The notes beneath the pieces were generated by a model that was not told where the DNA came from, ran no database searches, and saw only the letters and a program-made list of their open reading frames with translations. Positions 1 to 6,098 of a stretch of DNA of 12,625 nucleotides are shown one piece after another; the stretch's first letter is position 1, and every line of letters starts with the position of its first letter. The position numbers were made by a program, and so were the translations under genes. Origin of the DNA: Myxococcales bacterium (GTDB lineage: Bacteria; Myxococcota_A; UBA9042; PHBI01; JAAZYN01); NCBI GenBank assembly GCA_014239625.1, contig JAAZYN010000042.1:1-12625 (forward strand). Reading direction: 5' to 3'.

Positions 1-649
1 ACCCCGTCAGGTCCACCTCGTTGTTTCGCACCCTGATGTCGTTCGGGTAGGGGAGCCGAAAGAACTCGCTGACGTCGTCCCGCGGTAGCTCGAAGTAGAA
101 GCGAATCGGCCCGGTGTCCGGCTCCGTGGAGCAGCTGGTCGCCGTGACCCCTGGCCATGGGATGAGACCAAAGTTGCCGTTGGCTCGGGCGCACACGCCC
201 GTGTCGTCACAGCTCAGGCCACCGAGGCAATCGCTGGTGGTCTGGCAGGGCGTGTCCACGTCGCCCGGACCAGCCGGGGAGCAGTAACCGGTGAGCCCAG
301 CGGAACGGCAGAAGAACTCCTTTTCGCACTCCGCGCCGGTGGTACAGGCGTCTCCATCGACACCATCTCCGGCCTCCGCGCAGGCGCCCGCCACGGAGCA
401 ATACAGCCCAGGTTGACACTCCCCGCTCGCGATGCAGGGCGTGTTCTTGGGCTTGTCGTCGATCATCGTGCACACGCTGTCGAAGCACAGGAGGTTGAAG
501 TCGCACTCATCGCTATCTGTGCAGGCCTCTCCGATGCGCAGGTTCTCCACCACCACGACATCGGCGACAGGCGGTTGCACGTCACTCGGGCAACCCCCTA
601 GACCGGGGAACGCCGTGACCATCCACGCAGCGCAAAGGACCTGACGCAT
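1..649 (-). CDS. Cysteine-rich lipoprotein, partial (C-terminus beyond left edge)
   Basis: An open frame of 216 codons runs from ATG at 649 to the left edge without a stop, so the C-terminus is missing. An AAGGAG ribosome binding site lies 6 bases upstream of the start. The first 20 residues form a short hydrophobic signal ending in L17-G18-G19-C20, an acceptable lipobox, so the mature protein probably begins with a lipidated Cys20. Four modules of the form C-x5-C-x5-C-x(4-8)-C follow at residues 43-60, 72-90, 102-123 and 135-153, resembling small disulfide-knotted modules of myxobacterial secreted proteins. The last visible part contains FFRLPYPNDIR (196-206). That motif recalls the start of the large N-terminal domain of some surface lipase-like lipoproteins, but I cannot confirm this from a fragment. 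Location: outer membrane or cell surface. Function unknown. It is divergent from the pgsA operon. Confidence 0.82.
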   Translation of the reverse strand, partial: MRQVLCAAWMVTAFPGLGGCPSDVQPPVADVVVVENLRIGEACTDSDECDFNLLCFDSVCTMIDDKPKNTPCIASGECQPGLYCSVAGACAEAGDGVDGDACTTGAECEKEFFCRSAGLTGYCSPAGPGDVDTPCQTTSDCLGGLSCDDTGVCARANGNFGLIPWPGVTATSCSTEPDTGPIRFYFELPRDDVSEFFRLPYPNDIRVRNNEVDLTG

Positions 650-655
650 CTCTTT

Positions 656-661
656 CTCCTT
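656..661 (-). promoter_or_regulatory. Ribosome binding site of the cysteine-rich lipoprotein
   Basis: AAGGAG on the minus strand, 6 bases before ATG 649. It fixes the start of the left-edge lipoprotein gene, for which no stop codon is visible in the window. Confidence 0.75.
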
Positions 662-772
662 GAGTCTGGCGAAGCCTAGCACCGAGCCCACGTCGAAGAA
701 ACAGGAGCCGCTCCCAACATGGCGTCGGACGCAGTAGCATCGCACCGCGCTTTGATCTAAGGTGCGCGCCGC

Positions 773-1408
773 ATGGCCAGGCCCTCGTCGATCCGTGAGG
801 AGGTCACCAACCTCCCAAATCTATTGACCTTCGGTCGCATCCTCGCGATCCCGCCGGTCATGCTCCTCATGCTCCAGAACACCCCCGAGAGCAACTTCTG
901 GGCGACCGCGCTGTTCAGCTTGGCTGCGATAACAGACTGGCTCGACGGATACCTCGCCCGCAAGCGTGACCTCGTCTCCCTGCTGGGCAAGCTGCTGGAC
1001 CCACTCGCTGACAAGCTGATCGTGTTGGCGGTGTTGGTGACGGCGGTCCAGCTCACCGACGCCGCGGGTGAGCCTCACGTGCCCGGGTGGTTCGTCGTGG
1101 TCTTGCTGTCGCGCGAGCTGTCTATCTCCGGGCTACGGGCCATGGCCGCGAGCGAGGGCCTGGAGATCGCGGTCGTTCGCACCGGCAAGTGGAAGACCGC
1201 GCTACAGCTGTGCGGGCTCGTGGGCGTGATTATCCACTACAGCTACCCCGTGGACTTCTTGTTCACCACCGTGTCGGTCGACTTTGGCGCACTTGGTCTG
1301 GCGCTGCTCGCGGTCTCCATGGTGTTCAGCCTGATCAGCGCTGGGGCTTATTTCAGCCGTTTTCTGCGAGCGGTCGTCGCTCCCAGACCCGACGAGGGTG
1401 AAGCGTGA
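773..1408 (+). CDS. pgsA: CDP-diacylglycerol-glycerol-3-phosphate 3-phosphatidyltransferase (PgsA-type)
   Basis: An integral membrane enzyme of 211 residues in the CDP-alcohol phosphatidyltransferase family. It is expected to transfer the phosphatidyl group from CDP-diacylglycerol to glycerol-3-phosphate, giving phosphatidylglycerophosphate, the committed step to phosphatidylglycerol and cardiolipin. The full CDP-OH signature is present: D55, D58, G59, A62, R63, G72, D76 and D80, the four aspartates that hold the two metal ions. The N-terminus (NLPNLLTFGRI, residues 13-23) is typical of PgsA, and several hydrophobic segments follow, as expected for about six membrane helices. The length is close to that of bacterial PgsA. 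It is the first gene of a run of overlapping genes; its TGA (1406-1408) overlaps the next start. Another CDP-alcohol transferase specificity is possible, but the N-terminal motif favours PgsA. Confidence 0.92.
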   Translation: MARPSSIREEVTNLPNLLTFGRILAIPPVMLLMLQNTPESNFWATALFSLAAITDWLDGYLARKRDLVSLLGKLLDPLADKLIVLAVLVTAVQLTDAAGEPHVPGWFVVVLLSRELSISGLRAMAASEGLEIAVVRTGKWKTALQLCGLVGVIIHYSYPVDFLFTTVSVDFGALGLALLAVSMVFSLISAGAYFSRFLRAVVAPRPDEGEA

Positions 1409-1971
1409 TGTGCCTTCTGAACGTCCCCGCGGCGTGTTGGGGCATCTGCCTCTTCGCGTGCGTGAGCCCGTCCTGCGACCCGGACACCCCGCCGCCTCCG
1501 TTCGTCGTCAGCGAGTGCCTCGATTGCTCGGCGACCGACGAGCTCGATCGTTGCTCTGACGGTCAGGACAACGACGAAGATGGCTTGGCCGATTGCTCCG
1601 ACCCCGACTGCATCAAGGCATACGTCTGCAGCGCGGTGGGGCCAGAGGACAACGCCGCCTGGTGTGATGACGGCTTCGACAACGACGGCAACGGGTACAC
1701 CGACTGCGGTGACTTCAGCTGCATGCAGACAGCCGCGTGCCGCACCGAGGTTCAGGAGCCCGACGAGGTGAGCGATGCGCAGTGTAGTGACGGCGTCGAC
1801 AACGACTGGAACGGCTACTTCGACTGTGGAGACTTCAGCTGTGGAGCGGCCGCCGGCTGCGAAGGAGCGGACTCCAACTGCGACGACGGCATCGACAACG
1901 ACGGCAACGGCTACACCGACTGCGGTGACTTCAGCTGCTCCCAGAACTCCAACGTGACGGTGTGCCAGTGA
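1405..1971 (+). CDS. Small secreted or lipoprotein with four Asp/Asn-rich, cysteine-flanked repeats
   Basis: 188 residues from GTG 1405, or 187 from ATG 1408; both overlap the pgsA stop (GTGA or TGATG). The N-terminus is hydrophobic with a possible lipobox L16-F17-A18-C19, but it lacks the usual Lys/Arg, so export as a lipoprotein is likely rather than certain. Four 20-residue units lie at residues 50-69, 87-106, 127-146 and 159-178. Each starts CxDGxDND, keeps a glycine at position 11, and ends DCxDxxC. The spaced acidic side chains resemble calcium-binding DxDxDG-type loops (thrombospondin type 3 or MopE-like), with the cysteines probably forming disulfides. Such repeats are common in secreted proteins of Myxococcota. 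Calcium binding is inferred. Its place inside a lipid-enzyme operon is unexplained; it may be a surface structural protein that shares the transcript. Confidence 0.8.
   Translation: MMCLLNVPAACWGICLFACVSPSCDPDTPPPPFVVSECLDCSATDELDRCSDGQDNDEDGLADCSDPDCIKAYVCSAVGPEDNAAWCDDGFDNDGNGYTDCGDFSCMQTAACRTEVQEPDEVSDAQCSDGVDNDWNGYFDCGDFSCGAAAGCEGADSNCDDGIDNDGNGYTDCGDFSCSQNSNVTVCQ
1552..1938 (+). repeat. Four 60-base tandem-type coding repeats
   Basis: Units at 1552-1611, 1663-1722, 1783-1842 and 1879-1938 encode the Asp/Asn/Cys-rich modules of the small exported protein. By direct comparison, units 2 and 4 differ at only 4 of 60 bases, whereas the spacers between units (51, 60 and 36 bases) are unrelated. 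This points to duplication or gene conversion of the module itself. Confidence 0.85.
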
Positions 1972-2738
1972 CCGCTCTCAGACTCCACGACAAGGTAGCC
2001 ATCGTGACCGGCGGAAGCCGCGGTATCGGTAAGGCGATCGCCTCGGCCTTCGCAGCTCAGGGCGCTCGAGTCATCATCTCGTCGCGAAAGCAGCCGGGCC
2101 TCGACGCGGCCGCCGCCGAGATCAACGCGAGCGGCCCACCACACCCGGTCGTCCCGCGAGCGTGTCATGTGGGTAAGACCGAGCAGGTCGATGCGTTGAT
2201 CCGCTGGGCCGAGGCGGAGGTCGGCCTGGTCAACGTGCTGGTCAACAACGCCGGCACGAACCCCTACTTCGGGCCCCTGCTCAACGTCGCAGAGGCGGCC
2301 TGGGACAAGACCTTCGAGGTGAACCTGAAGGGCCCCTTCGAGGCCACCCGCCGAGTCTGTAAGCGTCTCATGGCGGCCGGGGAGGGGGGCTCGATCATCA
2401 ACGTGTCGTCGATCCTGGGCCGCCACGCGTCGCCGATGCAGGGCGTCTATGGGATGACCAAGGCATCTCTCATCAGCATGACGCAGACCCTGGCGACCGA
2501 GCTGGGAGGGGCGGACATTCGCGTAAACGCCATCGCGCCGGGTCTCATCGAGACCAAGCTGGCGGGGGCGATGCTCGGCTCCAAGCAGATCATGGACCGC
2601 TACTTCGATCACACCGCCCTGCGCCGCACTGGCAAGCCCGAAGAGCTGGCCGGGGTGGCGCTGTTTTTGGCCAGCGACGCGTCGAGTTACATCACCGGTC
2701 AGACGATCTACGTCGACGGTGGATACGCGAGCGTTTGA
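1968..2738 (+). CDS. Short-chain dehydrogenase/reductase (classical SDR, FabG/DHRS4-like)
   Basis: A cytosolic NAD(P)-dependent oxidoreductase of 256 residues in the classical SDR family. The cofactor motif TGGSRGIG is at residues 14-21, NNAG at 93-96, the structural Asn at N119, and the catalytic triad at S148, Y161 and K165. The C-terminal GQTIYVDGG is typical of FabG-like enzymes. I chose GTG 1968, which overlaps the upstream TGA in a GTGA. A GTG at 1962 would add two residues (MP) and is not needed for the fold. The likely substrate is a carbonyl or hydroxyacyl compound, but the sequence does not show which. It lies between a repeat protein and a second SDR, each with 4-base overlaps, so translational coupling is likely. 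3-Oxoacyl reductase or 3-hydroxyacyl-CoA dehydrogenase activity would fit the enoyl-CoA isomerase at the end of the operon. Confidence 0.9.
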   Translation: MTALRLHDKVAIVTGGSRGIGKAIASAFAAQGARVIISSRKQPGLDAAAAEINASGPPHPVVPRACHVGKTEQVDALIRWAEAEVGLVNVLVNNAGTNPYFGPLLNVAEAAWDKTFEVNLKGPFEATRRVCKRLMAAGEGGSIINVSSILGRHASPMQGVYGMTKASLISMTQTLATELGGADIRVNAIAPGLIETKLAGAMLGSKQIMDRYFDHTALRRTGKPEELAGVALFLASDASSYITGQTIYVDGGYASV

Positions 2739-3526
2739 CCGTGGGAGCACGCCACATCGCGGTCACCGGGGCATCCAGCGGGATCGGTGAAGGGTTGGTC
2801 CGCCATTACGCCGCCAAGGGGTGGAAGGTCAGCATGGTGGCTCGCCGCCGCGAGCTGATGGAAGCGCTGGCCGCCGAGATCCCGCAGGTCGACACCTTCG
2901 TGGCTACAGCAGACCTGACCGATCTGGAGCGCTGCACCGGGTGGGTCGGAGAGGCTGAAGCGGCTCTGGGGCCCATCGACGTCTTGGTCAACAACGCAGG
3001 AGCGCAGTATGTCGAGCCGGCCCTCGGCGTCAGCGACGCGCGCGCTGAGCGGCTGTTCGCGCTCAACGTGCTGGCGCCCATGCGCTTGGGTCGGTTGGTC
3101 GGCGAGTCGATGGTACGCCGAGGTGCAGGAGCGCTCGTCAACATCGCCAGCGTCGCGGCGATCACGCCGACGCCGCACATGGCTCACTATTCGGGGACCA
3201 AGGCTGCGCTGGCGATGTGGTCGGAGGTGCTCCGCTCCGAGGTCGCCCCGGCCGGCGTCCACGTGCTCACCGTCTATCCTGGGCCTGTCGCGACGCCACT
3301 GGAGGCCGCTGCCCGCGAGCGGGTGGAGTCGAGTGTCTTGCTCGACACGATGCCCACAGGCACGACGGCCGAGCTCGCGGCGAAGATCGACGCGGCCCTG
3401 GGGCGTTCCAAGGCGCGGCTCATCTACCCCGCGTTCTATGCCACGGCGCGGTACTTACCAACGGTGTCCCAGTGGGTCTCCGAGAAGTTGGCGCCCAAGT
3501 CCAGACGTGATGAGGAGCGCCCATGA
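2735..3526 (+). CDS. Short-chain dehydrogenase/reductase (second SDR of the operon)
   Basis: 263 residues from TTG 2735, which overlaps the upstream stop as TTGA; GTG 2741 is an alternative start two codons in. SDR motifs are TGASSGIG (residues 11-18), NNAG (86-89), and the catalytic S139, Y152 and K156. After the active site it has YPGPVATPLE and a longer, basic C-terminal tail (ending LAPKSRRDEERP) in place of the GxxxxVDGG ending of its neighbour. It therefore belongs to a different SDR subgroup, closer to DltE or 11-beta-HSD-like enzymes that reduce lipophilic substrates. The two adjacent SDRs are clearly not a recent duplication. The substrate is unknown. Its TGA overlaps the ATG of the following crotonase gene (ATGA, 3523-3526). 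Confidence 0.88.
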   Translation: MTVGARHIAVTGASSGIGEGLVRHYAAKGWKVSMVARRRELMEALAAEIPQVDTFVATADLTDLERCTGWVGEAEAALGPIDVLVNNAGAQYVEPALGVSDARAERLFALNVLAPMRLGRLVGESMVRRGAGALVNIASVAAITPTPHMAHYSGTKAALAMWSEVLRSEVAPAGVHVLTVYPGPVATPLEAAARERVESSVLLDTMPTGTTAELAAKIDAALGRSKARLIYPAFYATARYLPTVSQWVSEKLAPKSRRDEERP

Positions 3527-4239
3527 GTGAGGTGGTCACCATCACGATGGACGGCCCAGGGAAGAACTCTCTGGGTTCGTCGATGTTCGAGCACCTGCAG
3601 AGCTCATTGCGGGCCGCCGCTGGGCGACCGGTGTTGATCACCGGAGCGGGTGACGCCTTCTCTGCGGGGCTCAACCTGCGTGAGGTGGCGGGGCTCACGA
3701 CCCGCGAGGCGCTGGAGAGTTTTCTGCGCTCCCTCGACGCGACCTGCGCGGCGCTCTTCGACTACCCTGGGCCTACCGTGGCCTGGGTCAACGGTCACGC
3801 CATCGCCGGTGGCTGCGTCGTGGCGCTGTGCTGTGACGTGCGAGTGGCTACGGACCACGCGCGCTGCCGGGTTGGGCTCAACGAGGTCCCCCTCGGGTTG
3901 GCGTTCCCACCCAAGATCATGGCCATCCTGAAGCATCGCGTACCTCGCCGTCACATCCGCGACGTGGTCCTCGGTGGGTCCCTCGTGTCGACGTCGAGGG
4001 CTGTGGAGTGGGGGCTCCTCGACGAGGTCAGCGACCGCGCCAGGGAGCGCGCCGAGGAGCGGGCTGCGGCCCTCGCGACCCACAGCGCTACCGCTTATGC
4101 GGCGGCCAAGGCGGAGCTTCAATGGGGGGTTACGGCCTCTGCCGACGCCGCCTCGGATCTGCGATTCTATCGGGACCTCATGCCGATGTGGTTGTCCGAG
4201 GAGGTGCGAGCTCACCTGCGCAAGGCCATGGGGCGCTGA
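3523..4239 (+). CDS. Crotonase-fold enzyme, probable delta3,delta2-enoyl-CoA isomerase
   Basis: 238 residues of the enoyl-CoA hydratase/isomerase superfamily. The oxyanion-hole segments are FSAGLNL (46-52) and NGHAIAGG (90-97). The hydratase signature uses two glutamates, the first in the GGGCEL segment and the second in the PE of the following loop. Here the first position is V99 (in AGGCVVAL), while the second is kept as E121 in GLNEVPLG. This single-Glu arrangement is that of delta3,delta2-enoyl-CoA isomerases. From memory, mitochondrial ECI1 has the same AGGCxVAL and GLNE segments with the same spacing. The predicted job is to shift a cis- or trans-3 double bond to trans-2 so that unsaturated fatty acids can enter beta-oxidation. 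Simple hydratase activity is less likely. It is the last gene of the overlapping operon. Confidence 0.85.
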   Translation: MSEVVTITMDGPGKNSLGSSMFEHLQSSLRAAAGRPVLITGAGDAFSAGLNLREVAGLTTREALESFLRSLDATCAALFDYPGPTVAWVNGHAIAGGCVVALCCDVRVATDHARCRVGLNEVPLGLAFPPKIMAILKHRVPRRHIRDVVLGGSLVSTSRAVEWGLLDEVSDRARERAEERAAALATHSATAYAAAKAELQWGVTASADAASDLRFYRDLMPMWLSEEVRAHLRKAMGR

Positions 4240-4252
4240 GCGCTGTCAGCGC
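4240..4252 (+). terminator. GC-rich hairpin just after the isomerase stop
   Basis: GCGCT-gtc-AGCGC forms a perfect 5-bp stem; an alternative 6-bp pairing uses GCGCTG at 4233-4238 with CAGCGC at 4247-4252. There is no T run, so it is at best a weak or Rho-assisted 3' end for the pgsA operon. Confidence 0.25.
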
Positions 4253-4353
4253 GAAGGGGGAGACGTCGCGCTGCTGAGCCTGGCGCGGACCGGAGCCTGG
4301 TGACGTCGGCTTCGACGCACGCCGAGCCAGCCGCAGGAGCACGCGCCTGCCAG

Positions 4354-4384
4354 CGCTGCGGATCCGCCGGTCGCCGCCGCAGCG
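4354..4384. repeat. Perfect 8-bp inverted repeat in the gap before the kinase gene
   Basis: CGCTGCGG (4354-4361) pairs with CCGCAGCG (4377-4384) across a 15-base loop. It sits in the 272-base stretch 4240-4511, which holds no gene I can support. No T tract follows, so it could be an operator, a weak terminator or chance pairing in GC-rich DNA. A G8 tract lies further on at 4481-4488, close to the kinase start. Confidence 0.4.
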
Positions 4385-4511
4385 GCGTGAACGGGTTCGA
4401 ACACGCTGAGGTGTCCGGCGGAGCCGCGTCCTGGGCCCCACCCGAGGGCACCCGAGCTGACGCTGCGCCGCGCCTTGCGAGGGGGGGGCATAGGTCTGAT
4501 AGTGACCTCGC

Positions 4512-5912
4512 GTGACCGCAACCAAGCGACATAGGGGCGGTGTCCCTGCAGGCTTTACCCTGGAAAGCCGGCTCGCCGTTGGAGGGATGGCCGAGCTGTT
4601 CCTCGTGCGCCCGGTCACTGGCGGGGATCCGGTGGTGCTCAAGCGGCTGTTGCCCCACGCGAACCCTGAGATCGACCGCCTGTTCCGGCGCGAGGCCGAA
4701 GCATTGGCGGCATTGAGCTCGCCTTACATCGCGAGCTTCATGGGCTCGGGGCCCGGCTACCTCCTGGTCGAATACGTCGACGGGTGCGACCTCGCGACGG
4801 TCCTTCGACACCTGACCCGGCGCGGTCAGCGGCTGCCGGTGGGGGCTGCGTTGCGCCTCGTCGATGACATCCTCGCGGGGGCGGCGGCGCTCCACGCGGC
4901 GGGCCTGGTTCATCGCGATCTCAATCCACGCAACGTCATGGTCGGGCGCGACGGTCGCGCACGTCTCATCGATCTCGGGATCGTAAAGCGGCCGGCCTTG
5001 GACGAGAGCACCGTCGATGGTCTCAAGGGCACCCTGGCGTACATGGCGCCCGAGCAGCTGGCTGGCGAGCCGGTGAGCGCCGCCACCGATGTCTACGCCA
5101 TCGGCCTCATCGCCTACGAGCTCCTGGCGGGGGTCAGCCTGGCGCCATCGGGGGTGTCCCTGGCCGAGCTCGGCGCGCTGAGGAGTCAGCTCCCCCAACC
5201 GGCGTCAGCGTTCGGGGCGCCCAGGAGCGTCGATGATGCGTTGGGTGCGGCGTTGAGCCCGTCGCCCGGCCGCCGCCCGGAATCCGCCGCCGCCCTCCGG
5301 GAGGCGTTGTCAGGAGCGGCCCCCGCGGACCACCGGCAGGCTATCGCCGAGGCGGTGGAGGCGGCCGCGCGCTCTCGAGGGGCGGTCGGGTCAGCGCACA
5401 CCATCCTGCCGGACTCCGCCCCAGTGACTCCGCCGTCGCCGTCGCCGTCGGTCAGCCGGGCGCTGATTGGGGCGCTCGCGGTCGGGCTGATCCTGGGCGG
5501 CGCGATGCTGGGGTGGTTGGTTGGGCGCGGTGGGGAGGCATCGAGCGATCGCGCCGAAGGCTCAGGCAGCTCAGCGCCGCCGCTGCGTTCGGGGGCCTCC
5601 GGACCAAGCGGCGCGCTCGGCCTCGACATTGAATCGTCGAGCGACAGAGTGTGGACCGTCAAGGTGCGAGGCCGACAGCGGCACACCCCCTTCAGCCTCG
5701 AGCGCCTGCGACAGGGGGCCACGGTCCTGCGCATCCTGGGAGCGGATGGCACGTCGAGAGGGGCGATACGACTTCGCAAGACGGGCGGCCGACTGGTGGT
5801 GGCCGGTCGAGCTGGGGTGGACTGCGGACGAGCGCGTCGGGCGCTGCGTCACGGGGGCTCGTTGGAGTGCCGGGTGCCCAGCGAGGGAGGGTTGAAGCTG
5901 TCACGCCGCTGA
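4512..5912 (+). CDS. Transmembrane Ser/Thr protein kinase (Hanks type)
   Basis: 466 residues. The N-terminal cytosolic kinase domain (about 15-285) has a glycine loop LAVGGMA (21-27), ATP lysine K44, alpha-C glutamate E61, HRDLNPRN (134-141) with catalytic D136 and metal-binding N141, DLG in place of DFG (154-156), and APE (179-181). All residues needed for catalysis are present. The usual Lys of HRDLKPxN is Asn138, a common variation in myxobacterial kinases. A Pro/Ser-rich linker (about 300-316) leads to one transmembrane helix (317-339) and a periplasmic domain of about 125 residues with C438 and C453, a possible disulfide. This is the layout of a sensor kinase that reads an envelope signal. 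The start GTG 4512 lies close to the kinase fold. It is convergent with the caspase operon, and nothing convincing, including no T-tailed terminator, is seen in 5913-6098. Confidence 0.92.
   Translation: MTATKRHRGGVPAGFTLESRLAVGGMAELFLVRPVTGGDPVVLKRLLPHANPEIDRLFRREAEALAALSSPYIASFMGSGPGYLLVEYVDGCDLATVLRHLTRRGQRLPVGAALRLVDDILAGAAALHAAGLVHRDLNPRNVMVGRDGRARLIDLGIVKRPALDESTVDGLKGTLAYMAPEQLAGEPVSAATDVYAIGLIAYELLAGVSLAPSGVSLAELGALRSQLPQPASAFGAPRSVDDALGAALSPSPGRRPESAAALREALSGAAPADHRQAIAEAVEAAARSRGAVGSAHTILPDSAPVTPPSPSPSVSRALIGALAVGLILGGAMLGWLVGRGGEASSDRAEGSGSSAPPLRSGASGPSGALGLDIESSSDRVWTVKVRGRQRHTPFSLERLRQGATVLRILGADGTSRGAIRLRKTGGRLVVAGRAGVDCGRARRALRHGGSLECRVPSEGGLKLSRR
5431..5450 (+). repeat. Short CGCCGT tandem repeat inside the kinase gene
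   Basis: Three copies of CGCCGT plus two bases encode the Pro-Ser run before the transmembrane helix. The unit is 6 bases, so copy-number changes would alter linker length without breaking the frame. Confidence 0.6.
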
Positions 5913-6098
5913 CCCGGCCGTGGCATGCCCATTCGGCGACAAACCGGCGGGTCTGCAGCGATGGGCCCGACTTCCCTGCGGCTGGTGTGATGGTTGTCGC
6001 CTACGAGGTCACCCGCCACCGGTTGGCGCTGCGCCGGGGTCTCCGTCGAAGTGCCATGGATAAGGAGAGCGGCCTGTTCGGAGCCCACCTCTGCTCAC

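Noticed and set aside
1911..2750. 279-codon minus-strand frame opposite the first SDR
   Set aside because: Antisense to an SDR with intact cofactor and catalytic motifs; the translation has no fold signature.
4300..4515. 71-codon plus-strand frame ending in a GTGA overlap with the kinase start, containing CxxC
   Set aside because: Weak start context, composition of random GC-rich DNA (Ala/Gly/Arg-rich), no recognisable domain, and only moderate third-position GC. The overlap with the kinase start could be chance.
4212..5198. 328-codon minus-strand frame opposite the kinase gene
   Set aside because: Antisense to a kinase with all Hanks motifs; no recognisable features of its own.
5913..6098. 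Search for a terminator between the convergent kinase and caspase genes
   Set aside because: Only short GC-rich near-palindromes (for example around CCGGTTGGCG) without T runs; nothing that would pass as an intrinsic terminator.
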